Shown: piece by piece, positions 8,232 to 16,592 of the stretch
Numbering within the stretch: the stretch's first letter is position 1
Layout: each line of letters starts with the position of its first letter
Assembly (NCBI GenBank): GCA_016715205.1
Contig: JADKBC010000007.1
Coordinates: 62,001-126,000 of the forward strand
Direction: 5' to 3'
Origin: Holophaga sp.
GTDB taxonomy: Bacteria > Acidobacteriota > Holophagae > Holophagales > Holophagaceae
DNA: 64,000 bases
The notes under the pieces: model-generated
The model's input: only the letters and a program-made list of their open reading frames with translations
What the model was told of the DNA's origin: nothing
Databases searched by the model: none
Made by a program: the position numbers and the translations under genes

Positions 8232-9829
8232 TGCAGGACTTCATCACCTATGCCCAGTTTGAGGGCTTTTGGGAACGTTTCCAGCCGGAGACGCCCTTTG
8301 GGCGTAGCGTCAAAGAAGCCATGACCATCCACCGCAACGCCGTTGATCTGGAACGGATCTGGAACGAAACAGAAGTGGCGTTGGGGATGCTATCCGAGCT
8401 TGAGGGTGATCCGGCCCGGCTCAGTCGCATCAGCCATCACCTCAAGCGCATTCCGAGGGTGCCGGAGGCACCCCGAGGCCTTTACGATGAAGTGGAAATC
8501 TTCCAGTTCAAGAAATTCCTACACAACTACAAGAGTCTGGTCTTCCTGGTGAATGTCGATGTGCGGCGCGCCTTTGCCTTTGACTATGCCTCGGATGCCC
8601 TGGAAGAGTTGCTGGATACCGGGCGGCAAAGTCCCGAATCCTTCTACATCGCGGATGCCTTTTCCAAGGAATTGGCAGAGGTGCGCGCCGAAATACAGAC
8701 GGTGAATACTGAAATCCAGGCCCTGCAGCACGACCGTTCCGAAGCAATTCGGACTCAATGGAACCTGAGCTTCGGCGACCGTCCCTTCCTGGTGGTGCCC
8801 CGTGAATTGTTGAGCGATCCGGCCAAGGCGGGGGCGCTGCTGCTGGTGGAACCCTTCGACGAAACCAGGTTCACGGTTCGCCCCGTACCTTCTGGGGAAG
8901 AACTGATCCTGCTGGAACGGCGCTCAGCCCTGTTGGCCAAGGAGAGGGTCTGCGAAGGGACCGTTCTCGCGGAGATCTCCGCCGCGGTGAATGGCGAGTT
9001 TGAACGGGTGCAGTCCTATCGCGAGGCCATCACCCGTTTTGATCTGGCCTTTGCAAGGGCGCGCATGGCCAGGGACTATCAGATGGTGCGGCCCCGTTTT
9101 CACGGGCGTTCCGTGGCTGTCACCGGGGGTCGGTTTCTCCCCTGTGAAGAGGTGTGTCGCGAGCTGGGAACCACCTATCTCCCGCTTGAGGTGACCCTTG
9201 ATGCCTCTGCCACCGTCATTTTTGGTTCCAACATGGGCGGAAAGACCGTTGCCCTGAAGACCCTCGCCTTTCTCCAGTTGTGCGCCCAGGCTGGGTTGTT
9301 TGTCCCCGCCGAAGCCTTTAGCACCAGGCTTTTTCAGCATTTTCACTATCTTGGTGAGGGCTGCGCTAAGGGTGAGGTTCGAGGGCTGTCCGGGTTCGGT
9401 TTCGAAATTCGCAGTTTCATCGAGGCTTGGGACTCCTTTTCGAAATCCACCTTGGTGATTTTCGACGAGTTCGCCCGCACCACCAATTCGCGGGAAGCGG
9501 AGGCCATTCTTTCGGCCGTGGTCGAATCAGTGAGCCGGAGCGAGACTGTGACGGCACTATTCAGCACCCATTTTCGGGGTGTCAGCCGCCTTCCGGAGAT
9601 TCAGTACCTTAGGATGCAGGGCCTTGATCGCCGTGGTCTGGCCCTGGGGCAGGACGCTGCAATGACGTTGGCAGCGCGGATCCGAATCATCGATGAGCAC
9701 ATGGAATTCCGGCTCATTCCTGATGCGGAGGATGCCCAGGTGGCGGATGCCATTGTCGTGGCAGAGTTGCTTGGACTGCCATCTGAAATCGCCTCCCGCG
9801 CGAAGCATTATTTCAAACAAGATTGTTGA
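8231..9829 (+). CDS. kamC: MutS-like ATPase of lysine aminomutase cluster
   Basis: A 532-residue protein whose C-terminal third is a MutS-family ABC ATPase: Walker A GSNMGGKT (about residues 335-342) and Walker B LVIFDEFARTTNS. The mismatch-binding N-terminal domain of MutS is missing and replaced by a helical region without recognisable family. Overlap with kamB (TGATG) and kamD starting 17 bp downstream tie it to lysine 5,6-aminomutase rather than DNA repair. In other lysine-fermenting bacteria a MutS-like kamC occupies the same position. Its job is not established; an ATP-driven reactivase or chaperone role is my inference. Confidence 0.75.
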   Translation: MQDFITYAQFEGFWERFQPETPFGRSVKEAMTIHRNAVDLERIWNETEVALGMLSELEGDPARLSRISHHLKRIPRVPEAPRGLYDEVEIFQFKKFLHNYKSLVFLVNVDVRRAFAFDYASDALEELLDTGRQSPESFYIADAFSKELAEVRAEIQTVNTEIQALQHDRSEAIRTQWNLSFGDRPFLVVPRELLSDPAKAGALLLVEPFDETRFTVRPVPSGEELILLERRSALLAKERVCEGTVLAEISAAVNGEFERVQSYREAITRFDLAFARARMARDYQMVRPRFHGRSVAVTGGRFLPCEEVCRELGTTYLPLEVTLDASATVIFGSNMGGKTVALKTLAFLQLCAQAGLFVPAEAFSTRLFQHFHYLGEGCAKGEVRGLSGFGFEIRSFIEAWDSFSKSTLVIFDEFARTTNSREAEAILSAVVESVSRSETVTALFSTHFRGVSRLPEIQYLRMQGLDRRGLALGQDAAMTLAARIRIIDEHMEFRLIPDAEDAQVADAIVVAELLGLPSEIASRAKHYFKQDC

Positions 9830-9846
9830 GCACCCCAGGAGCAGGC

Positions 9847-11406
9847 ATGGAAACAAAACTGGCCCTTCCCGCAGACAAGATCGCGCAGGCCCGAGAACTC
9901 TCGGTCCGCATCGTGAAACCGGTCATGGATTTTGTGGAAGCCCACACCACCGTAACCGTGGAACGGGCCACCCTGCGTTTGGCCGGGGCCGATGGTGCAG
10001 ACAGCGACGGTGTGCCTGTCCCCAACCTGATCGTGGACCAGCTCAAAAACAAGTTGGAGGCAGGTGCCCTCCTCTACTACGTGAATGCCCTGGTGAAAAC
10101 CGGGGAGACTGTGGAAGGGCTGAACGCCAAGATCGCCGCGGGCTTGCGGGTGGGTGATCTGCCCCTGGGTGATCGGAGCGCCATCGACCGCAAAGCGAGC
10201 GAATTGGTGCGGGCCTTCAGTGATCGGGTGACCCGCAATCGCCAGCACCGCGAAGCCAAACTGGTTGAATTCGAGGGGAAGAACCATTCCCCGATGCTCT
10301 ACCTCATCGTGGCCACCGGAAACATCTTCGAAGATGTCAAGCAGGCTCAGGCGGCCGCGGAGCAAGGCGCGGATGTGGTTGCGGTGATCCGGACCACGGC
10401 CCAATCCTTGTTGGACTATGTGCCCTATGGGGCCACGACCGAGGGCTTTGGCGGCACCTACGCCACCCAGGAAAATTTCCGCATCATGCGTGCGGCCCTC
10501 GATGAAGCAGTGGAAAAGCACGGTCGATACATCTATTTGACCAACTATGCCTCGGGCCTCTGCATGCCCGAAATCGCGGCCATGGGCGCCCTGGAGCGCC
10601 TGGACATGATGCTCAACGATTCGATGTATGGCATCCTGTTCCGCGATATCAACATGTATCGCACTTTTGTGGATCAGAAATTCAGCCGCATGATCAACGC
10701 CTTCGCAGGCGTCATCATCAACACCGGCGAAGACAACTATCTGACCACCTCGGATGCCGTGGAAAAGGCTTACACCGTGCTGGCGAGCCAATTCCTCAAC
10801 GAGCGCTTCGCTTATGCAGCGGGGCTGCCCGCGAAGTTGATGGGTCTGGGGCATGCCTTCGAGATGGATCCCGAGATCAAGAATGGTTTCCTGTTGGAAT
10901 TGGCCCAGGCCCAGATGGCCCGGGAAATTTTCCCGGAGGCGCCCCTCAAATACATGCCGCCCACCAAGTTCATGACCGGAGATATTTTCAAGGGCGTGGT
11001 GCAAAACGCATTGTTCAATTTCGTGAGTCAGGCCACCGGGCAAGGCATCCACCTTCTTGGCATGCTGACCGAAGCCATTCACACGCCCTATATGCAGGAC
11101 CGCTCCCTGGCCTTGGAAAACGCCAAGTACGTGATGAACAACATGGCGGATCTGGCTGGAGAGATCGAATTCAAGCAGGGTGGCATCATCATGAACCGTG
11201 CCCACCAAGTGCTGGACGAGGCGGTGGCCTTCCTCCAGAAAATCGAGCAATTGGGCCTCATGGATGCCATGGAAAAAGGTGAGTTCGCCGAAATCAAGCG
11301 CCCCCGGGACATGGGCAAAGGGCTGGATGGGTTGGTGAAAAAGGGGCCGGAGTACTTCAATCCCTTCGAGGGGTACCTGAAGGCTGAGCTCGGGCTGGAA
11401 GGATAG
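9847..11406 (+). CDS. kamD: lysine 5,6-aminomutase, alpha (large) subunit
   Basis: A 519-residue protein matching KamD in length and in sequence character (SVRIVKPVMDFVEAHTT near the N-terminus; YGATTEGFGGTYATQENFRIM in the barrel). KamD is the TIM-barrel subunit that, with KamE, moves the 6-amino group of beta-lysine to C5 using adenosylcobalamin and PLP. ATG 9847 is preceded by AGGAG with 5-base spacing; the upstream TTG at 9823 overlaps kamC and is rejected. Hairpin repeat copy 3 separates it from kamE, although the two gene products form one enzyme. Confidence 0.95.
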   Translation: METKLALPADKIAQARELSVRIVKPVMDFVEAHTTVTVERATLRLAGADGADSDGVPVPNLIVDQLKNKLEAGALLYYVNALVKTGETVEGLNAKIAAGLRVGDLPLGDRSAIDRKASELVRAFSDRVTRNRQHREAKLVEFEGKNHSPMLYLIVATGNIFEDVKQAQAAAEQGADVVAVIRTTAQSLLDYVPYGATTEGFGGTYATQENFRIMRAALDEAVEKHGRYIYLTNYASGLCMPEIAAMGALERLDMMLNDSMYGILFRDINMYRTFVDQKFSRMINAFAGVIINTGEDNYLTTSDAVEKAYTVLASQFLNERFAYAAGLPAKLMGLGHAFEMDPEIKNGFLLELAQAQMAREIFPEAPLKYMPPTKFMTGDIFKGVVQNALFNFVSQATGQGIHLLGMLTEAIHTPYMQDRSLALENAKYVMNNMADLAGEIEFKQGGIIMNRAHQVLDEAVAFLQKIEQLGLMDAMEKGEFAEIKRPRDMGKGLDGLVKKGPEYFNPFEGYLKAELGLEG

Positions 11407-11499
11407 AAAAGATGAACCGCCAAGACGCCAAGGACGCCAAGAAAAATAAAGGATGTTCTTAGGCTTTTCTTCGCGCCTTGGCGCCTTGGCGGTAAATCA
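11407..11499. repeat. intercistronic hairpin repeat, copy 3
   Basis: Lies between kamD and kamE. The left part ACCGCCAAGACGCCAAGG (from 11416) is nearly complementary to CCTTGGCGCCTTGGCGGT (11475-11492). Left and right edges (AAAGATGAACCGCC and GGCGGTAAATC) are shared with copy 2, and the central TTCTTAGGCTTTTCTTCGCG is shared with copy 1. It separates two genes whose products must be made in equal amounts. Confidence 0.85.
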
Positions 11500-11524
11500 G
11501 TTTCTTTGTTGATTGGAGACGAAC

Positions 11525-12262
11525 ATGATCATTCGACCCTATGGCGACACACTGAATGATGGTGCGGTGCAGCTTTCGTTCACCCTGCCGGTGCCCGATG
11601 GCCCCCGAGGCCGGGAGGCCGCGCGGGTTTTTGTTGAAAAGCTGGGCTTCAAGCACGCCGAGATTGTCCACTCTCATGCCATGGCCGATGGTTTCAGCTT
11701 CTACGTGGCCTATGGCAAAACGGAAACCTCCGTTGATTTCGATACGATCCAGATTGAAGAGGCCACCGGCGAAAAAATCTACACCATGGGCGAAGCCTGC
11801 GAGGTGATCCGGGAAAACCTGGGTCGCAAGGTGGTGATCGTGGGCGCCTGCACAGGCTTTGACGCCCACACGGTCGGCATTGACGCCATCATGAACATGA
11901 AGGGCTACAACCATCACTATGGGCTGGAGCGTTACCAGGAAATCGAAGCGCATAACCTAGGCGCTCAAGTGCCCAATGACAAGCTGATCGACTACGCCTT
12001 GAAGGTGAATGCCGATGCCATCCTGGTGAGCCAGATCGTGACCCAGAAGGATGTGCATATCCAGAACATGACGGAGCTGATCGAACTGCTGCAGGCTCGT
12101 GGGCTTCGAGAGCGCTTCATCGTGATCGCTGGCGGCACGCGCATCGGCAATAAGCTGGCCGTGGAACTGGGGTATGACGGTGGCTTCGGCAAAGGCAGCT
12201 ATGCCGACCACGTGGCCACCTTCATCGTGGATCGTCTGATCGAGCGCAAGCACAATGCCTGA
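11525..12262 (+). CDS. kamE: lysine 5,6-aminomutase, beta (small) subunit
   Basis: A 245-residue B12-binding subunit. The cobalamin signature DxHxxG is D113-A-H115-T-V-G118 (GFDAHTVGIDAIM), followed by NMKGY with K126, which corresponds to the lysine that binds PLP in clostridial KamE. The ATG at 11525 has GGAG 6 bases upstream; an in-frame TTG at 11513 is less likely. Downstream TQKDVHIQNMTELIELL is typical of the family. Completes the KamDE enzyme and implies the cell makes or imports adenosylcobalamin. Confidence 0.95.
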   Translation: MIIRPYGDTLNDGAVQLSFTLPVPDGPRGREAARVFVEKLGFKHAEIVHSHAMADGFSFYVAYGKTETSVDFDTIQIEEATGEKIYTMGEACEVIRENLGRKVVIVGACTGFDAHTVGIDAIMNMKGYNHHYGLERYQEIEAHNLGAQVPNDKLIDYALKVNADAILVSQIVTQKDVHIQNMTELIELLQARGLRERFIVIAGGTRIGNKLAVELGYDGGFGKGSYADHVATFIVDRLIERKHNA

Positions 12263-12300
12263 TTTTTTCATTCCTTTAATGCCTTAGCAGGGGGAATTCG

Positions 12301-12987
12301 ATGGTCAAGAAACCGGTGATTTCGGCGGCAGAAGCGGCGGCCAAGGTTCGGGAAGGGGATTCCCTGATGGTGGGGGGCTTTCTCGCCTGTGGCTCACCCC
12401 ACACGGTGATCCAGGCCTTGATGGGAGCAGGCACCAGCGGCTTGACGCTGATCTGCAACGACAGTGGATCCCATGATTTCAAGTCGGGCAAGATCACGGG
12501 TGTAGGCCACATGGTGGCCAAGAAACAGTTCAAGAAAATGATTTGTAGCCACATCGGGTTGAACCAGGAAACCCAGCGGCAGATGAATGCTGGCGAAACC
12601 ACGGTGGATCTCGTTCCCCAGGGCACTCTGGCGGAACGCGTGCGCGCCGGCGGAGTAGGGCTGGGAGGCATTCTCACGCCCACGGGCCTGGGCACCGAAG
12701 TGGAGCAGGGCAAGCAGGTCATCACCGTGGGCGATCGATTATTCCTGCTGGAGCTGCCGTTGAAGGCGGATGTGGCCATCATCAAGGCCAAGAAGGCGGA
12801 TCGGGCAGGCAACCTTGTGTATGCCGCCACCGCCCGGAATTTCAATCCTCTGATGGCCATGGCGGCCTCGCTGGTGATCGCGGAAGTGGAAGAGATTGTC
12901 GAGGTGGGTGACATCGATCCCAACGAGGTTCACACTCCATCGATTTTCGTGGATGTGCTGGTCAAGGCCGAACGGCTGGAATGGTGA
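12301..12987 (+). CDS. atoD: acetoacetate CoA-transferase, subunit A
   Basis: A 228-residue class-I CoA-transferase alpha subunit: the N-terminal VGGFLACGSPHTVIQAL glycine-rich loop, then TLAERVRAGGVGLGGILTPTG and LPLKADVAIIKAKKADRAGN, all family hallmarks. Together with the next gene it transfers CoA between acyl-CoA and acetoacetate. In this operon it would activate the acetoacetate released by Kce, with acetyl-CoA or butyryl-CoA as possible donor. ATG 12301 follows a GGGGG run. The stop lies about 8 bp before the beta-subunit start, so the pair is coupled. Confidence 0.92.
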   Translation: MVKKPVISAAEAAAKVREGDSLMVGGFLACGSPHTVIQALMGAGTSGLTLICNDSGSHDFKSGKITGVGHMVAKKQFKKMICSHIGLNQETQRQMNAGETTVDLVPQGTLAERVRAGGVGLGGILTPTGLGTEVEQGKQVITVGDRLFLLELPLKADVAIIKAKKADRAGNLVYAATARNFNPLMAMAASLVIAEVEEIVEVGDIDPNEVHTPSIFVDVLVKAERLEW

Positions 12988-12995
12988 GGCACGAA

Positions 12996-13685
12996 ATGGA
13001 ATACGTTGCGAACAAAGACATCATCGCCAAACGCATTGCCCGAATCTTCAAGACCGGGGATGTGGTCAACCTAGGCATTGGCCTGCCCACGTTGGTGGGC
13101 AACTATGTGCCTGAAGACGTCACCCTCATTCTCCAGTCTGAGAACGGCATGCTGGGGCTCGGCCCCGCGCCCATGAAGGGCGAAGAGAATTGGGATCTCA
13201 CCAACGCAGGTAGTGCCCCCGTCACCGTGCGCCCTGGCGGGTGCTTCTTCGACAGTGCCATGAGCTTCGGCATCATCCGGGGCGGCCACGTGGATTACAC
13301 CGTGCTGGGCGTCCTGGAAGTGGACCAGGAAGGCAATCTGGCCAACTACAAGATCCCCGGCAAGATGGTGCCTGGCATGGGCGGCGCCATGGATCTGACG
13401 GCCGGTTCTCGCGTGGTCATTGCCGCCACCCTGCACTTCGAGCCGTCGGGCGCTTCCCGATTGAAACGCCGCTGCACCTTGCCCTTGACGGCCGTTCGCG
13501 AAGTCAATCTCGTGGTCACCGACCTTGGGCTGTTTGAAGTGATGGGTGATCGTTTCTTCCTGCGGGAATACTTCGAGCCCTACACGCCGGAATGGATCAA
13601 GGAGCGCACACAGGCCGAGATTGTGATCCCCAACGATTGCCGCCCCGTGAGCTTCGAGAAGGTGTTTCCCCGAACTGGGGAATAA
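12996..13685 (+). CDS. atoA: acetoacetate CoA-transferase, subunit B
   Basis: A 229-residue class-I CoA-transferase beta subunit. The catalytic glutamate lies in the SENG motif (LILQSENGMLGLGP), and the GIGLPTLVGNYVP and GGAMDLTAGSRVVIA blocks are typical. I chose ATG 12996, with GGTGAGG 6 bases upstream, over ATG 12981, which overlaps the upstream stop codon. Partner of the preceding subunit in the acetoacetate-activation step. Exact acyl donor not determinable from sequence. Confidence 0.92.
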   Translation: MEYVANKDIIAKRIARIFKTGDVVNLGIGLPTLVGNYVPEDVTLILQSENGMLGLGPAPMKGEENWDLTNAGSAPVTVRPGGCFFDSAMSFGIIRGGHVDYTVLGVLEVDQEGNLANYKIPGKMVPGMGGAMDLTAGSRVVIAATLHFEPSGASRLKRRCTLPLTAVREVNLVVTDLGLFEVMGDRFFLREYFEPYTPEWIKERTQAEIVIPNDCRPVSFEKVFPRTGE

Positions 13686-13746
13686 ACCGGGAAGAAGAAT
13701 CGCAGACCCTCTTTTTGCTCAATCATTTTTTTAAACAGGAGATCCC

Positions 13747-15009
13747 ATGAGTACCGTCAGCATCGTAGGTGCCTACAACTCAAAATTTGGTTCGCTGGTT
13801 CAGAAGAACCGCGAAACCGGCGAGGTCACGGATCTGAAATCCATCTATGACCTGATGATCGAAGCGGGGCGAGGCGCCCTGGCGGATGCTGGGATCGAAG
13901 GCAAGGATGTGGATGGTGTCTGGGTAGGTTCCTGCGCACCGGGGCTGTTCGCCAACCAGGAACATCTGGCCGCTTTTGCCACGGAAATCGACCCCGAGGG
14001 CCTGCGCTTCAAGGCCATGACCCGCTGCGAGGACGCCTGCGCGTCTGGGTCCGTGGCCCTGTACGATGCGCTCTATGCCATTGAATCCGGCCGCGCCAAG
14101 GTCGCGTTGGTGCTGGGTGTGGAAAAGATGAATCTGCTCGATACCAAGGGCGTAACGCACGCCTTGGCCACCTGCTCCTATTGGCCCGAAGAAGGTGCCA
14201 AAGCGGTGAGTTTTCCCTGTCTATTCGCGGAGTATGCCAAAGGTTATGCGGCCCAGTACAACCTGAGCGCCGATGAACTGGCTCGCATGCTGGCCACGGT
14301 TTCGGCCCTGGGCTACGTGAATGGCGTGGACAACCCCCTGGCCCACTTCGGCAAGGGCGGGCCTTCCGACAAGCTTGGCCTGTTCACGGCCGACGCCATT
14401 CTGAACATGGCGCCGGAAAAGAATCCGCTGATCGCAGATCCTCTCAAACTGCATGATTGTTCCTTGGTGACCGATGGCTCGGCGGCCCTGGTCATCATGC
14501 GCACCGAAGATGCCATCAAGGCTGGCAAGAAGGTGGTGGAGATCGCTGGCATTGGCCACGTCAATGAGCGGTTGGCCCTCTCCGTTCGCCCCAACATGTA
14601 CGAGCTGATGGCGGGCAAAGAGGCCGTGCGCCGTGCCTTTGAAGAAGCCAAGATCACGACCAGTGATGTGGACATCGCCGAAGTGCACGACTGTTTCACC
14701 ATCAATCAGTTGCTGTGCACCGAAGCCCTGGGCCTTTCCAAGGATGGTCGCGCCGGTCACGACTACCTTAGTGGTCGCTTCACTCGCGACGATGCGCAGT
14801 GTGCCGTGAACCTCTCTGGTGGCCTCAAGGCCAAGGGGCATCCTGTGGGGGCCACCGGCGTTTCCATGCACGCCTTGCTGTACAAACAGCTGGTGGGTGA
14901 ACCCATTGGCGCCACCCTGACCAAGAAAGTGCCCCAGATTGGTGTTTCCTTCAATGTGGGCGGCAGCGCCGTGACGAATTGTGTGACGGTGTTGCGGCGC
15001 TTGAAATAG
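13747..15009 (+). CDS. thiolase, probable acetyl-CoA acetyltransferase
   Basis: A 420-residue thiolase of the SCP-x-like branch. The nucleophilic cysteine is C98 (EDACASGSVAL), and the histidine and C-terminal active-site blocks are EVHDCF and GGLKAKGHPVGATG. Starts 61 bp after atoA with AGGAGA 5 bases before ATG 13747. Expected role: cleavage of acetoacetyl-CoA to two acetyl-CoA, the last lysine-pathway step and the source of the acetyl-CoA used by Kce. SCP-x-type thiolases vary in chain-length preference, so substrate is inferred from the operon. Confidence 0.88.
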   Translation: MSTVSIVGAYNSKFGSLVQKNRETGEVTDLKSIYDLMIEAGRGALADAGIEGKDVDGVWVGSCAPGLFANQEHLAAFATEIDPEGLRFKAMTRCEDACASGSVALYDALYAIESGRAKVALVLGVEKMNLLDTKGVTHALATCSYWPEEGAKAVSFPCLFAEYAKGYAAQYNLSADELARMLATVSALGYVNGVDNPLAHFGKGGPSDKLGLFTADAILNMAPEKNPLIADPLKLHDCSLVTDGSAALVIMRTEDAIKAGKKVVEIAGIGHVNERLALSVRPNMYELMAGKEAVRRAFEEAKITTSDVDIAEVHDCFTINQLLCTEALGLSKDGRAGHDYLSGRFTRDDAQCAVNLSGGLKAKGHPVGATGVSMHALLYKQLVGEPIGATLTKKVPQIGVSFNVGGSAVTNCVTVLRRLK

Positions 15010-15018
15010 GCTCCGAAT

Positions 15019-15060
15019 GACCACGAAGAAGGCCGCCGAAGGGCGGCCTTCTTCGTGGTC
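15019..15060. terminator. 19-bp hairpin between convergent genes
   Basis: Perfect inverted repeat with 19-base arms (15019-15037 and 15042-15060) around a GAAG tetraloop, 9 bases after the thiolase stop and 8 bases before the stop of the convergent PilT-like gene. It is placed to serve both strands. No U-tract follows on either side, so it is a hairpin-only terminator or an mRNA 3'-end stabiliser. Confidence 0.8.
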
Positions 15061-15068
15061 GCCCGGCC

Positions 15069-16523
15069 CTAGATATCCGTGGTGATGGCACCTTCCCGGC
15101 GGGGATCAAAGGTCAGGCCAGCCTTCTTGCAGGCGGCGATGAAGGTGTCTCGCTCCTGGCACATGAGGTAGGCCTCCATGGGCTCCACCGTGCCGCGCTG
15201 AATCAGGCTGACCAGGGCATCGTTGTGGGCCACCTGACCGTAGCGGCCACCCTTCATAGCGGAAGGCACCTGGGCCAATTTATCCTCTCGGATGAGTTCG
15301 GCGATGGGTGGGGTGGTGAACAGCGTTTCCAACGCTGCCACGCGGCTCCCGGCGGGACGGCGCAGCAGGGTGTGGCCCACCACCGCCTTCAGGCACCCCG
15401 CCAGCCGCGTGCGGATCCACTGTTGCCGCTCGGTGGGAAAGGAATCCACCAGGCACGTCAGGGTGTCCAGAAGGGTGGAAGTCTGTAGCGTGGCGATGAC
15501 GAGATGGCCGGCATGGGCCGCCTGGAGCGCCAATTCAAAGGATTCCGGTTGGCGCAATTCATCGATGGCCAGGATATTCGGAGCCTGGTGAAGGGCCGCA
15601 CGGATGGCTTGGCCCTGGCGCTGGGGATCCCGCCCCACTTCCCGCTGGCGCATCAAGCATCCGGCTTCCGTGAACTCAAATTCCACCGCATCGTGGATGC
15701 CGATGATGAAATCCTTGCGGGCTCGATTGGCAATTTCAAGCAGGCACGCCAGGGTGGTGGTCTTGCCGGAACCCATGGGGCCTGTGAGCAGGACCAGGCC
15801 CTTGTTGAGGCTTGCCAGGCGGCGCACAGCTTCGCTAAGGCCCAGCGTCTCCGCCGATGGTACTTCCTTGGGCACCACCCGGAAGGCGATGGAAGGGCCC
15901 GTGGAATCGTGGAAGATGCTCACCCGGATCCGGCACGGAAAGGTGGGCTCGGCATGGGAAAATTCGGTGTCGAAACCAGCTACGTACGCTTCCATGTTCT
16001 TGGCGGGCACCCATGGCTTGATCAGGTCTTCCAAGTCTCGGCCGCTTAATGGCTGGAAATCGGTTTGAACTTCCAGCTTGCCATCCTTGCGCAGGAGGGG
16101 GAATTCATCCGTGTTCAGGTAGAGATCCGAGGCCCCAGACGTGAGGATCCGCTGGACCATGACCTCCAATTTGGCGACCTTCGGGCTGCCGCCACTTTGT
16201 GCCGTTCCCGTGGCGGTTTTGCCGATACGGCCCACCACGATGCGAGTGCCCAAGTTGGAGCGAGCGAGCAGCACCTGGAAGCGCTCACCCTCCAGCAGGT
16301 AATCGAACTGGATTTTGTCGCCACGCAGATAGGAAGTTTCCTGCTCAGGGGGCAGGATCTCCTTGGCCAGGCCGTCCAGCACGGTGCCCAGGAGATCTTG
16401 TTCTGTGATCGCCGTTCGATGCCCACCGGGCAGTTCCAGCATGGGGCGGTCGCCGGGATCGAGGCGCAGCAGGGGGGCGCCGCGGCTCACCATCGTGGTT
16501 AAAAATTTGTCGATCTTGGCCAT
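15069..16523 (-). CDS. PilT-like ATPase with duplicated N-terminal domain
   Basis: A 484-residue type II/IV secretion-family ATPase closest to PilT, the pilus retraction motor. Walker A GPMGSGKTTT lies at about residues 248-257 and HAGHLVIATLQT corresponds to the His box. The PilT-type N-terminal domain seems present twice (about 1-98 and 115-220), making it longer than PilT (~345). Key boxes deviate: the Asp box reads IHDAVEF where PilT has IEDPIEF, and the second His-box histidine is Q. Walker B keeps its Glu (AIDELR). Start ATG 16523 follows GAGG by 6 bases. No other pilus genes are nearby. Could be a regulatory or alternative motor. Confidence 0.8.
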   Translation of the reverse strand: MAKIDKFLTTMVSRGAPLLRLDPGDRPMLELPGGHRTAITEQDLLGTVLDGLAKEILPPEQETSYLRGDKIQFDYLLEGERFQVLLARSNLGTRIVVGRIGKTATGTAQSGGSPKVAKLEVMVQRILTSGASDLYLNTDEFPLLRKDGKLEVQTDFQPLSGRDLEDLIKPWVPAKNMEAYVAGFDTEFSHAEPTFPCRIRVSIFHDSTGPSIAFRVVPKEVPSAETLGLSEAVRRLASLNKGLVLLTGPMGSGKTTTLACLLEIANRARKDFIIGIHDAVEFEFTEAGCLMRQREVGRDPQRQGQAIRAALHQAPNILAIDELRQPESFELALQAAHAGHLVIATLQTSTLLDTLTCLVDSFPTERQQWIRTRLAGCLKAVVGHTLLRRPAGSRVAALETLFTTPPIAELIREDKLAQVPSAMKGGRYGQVAHNDALVSLIQRGTVEPMEAYLMCQERDTFIAACKKAGLTFDPRREGAITTDI

Positions 16524-16592
16524 GCAGAACCTCATTGCGCAGCGAATGGCATGAAGCCTAGCACCAGTGGCAGGGGCTTTGTGAAAAATACG

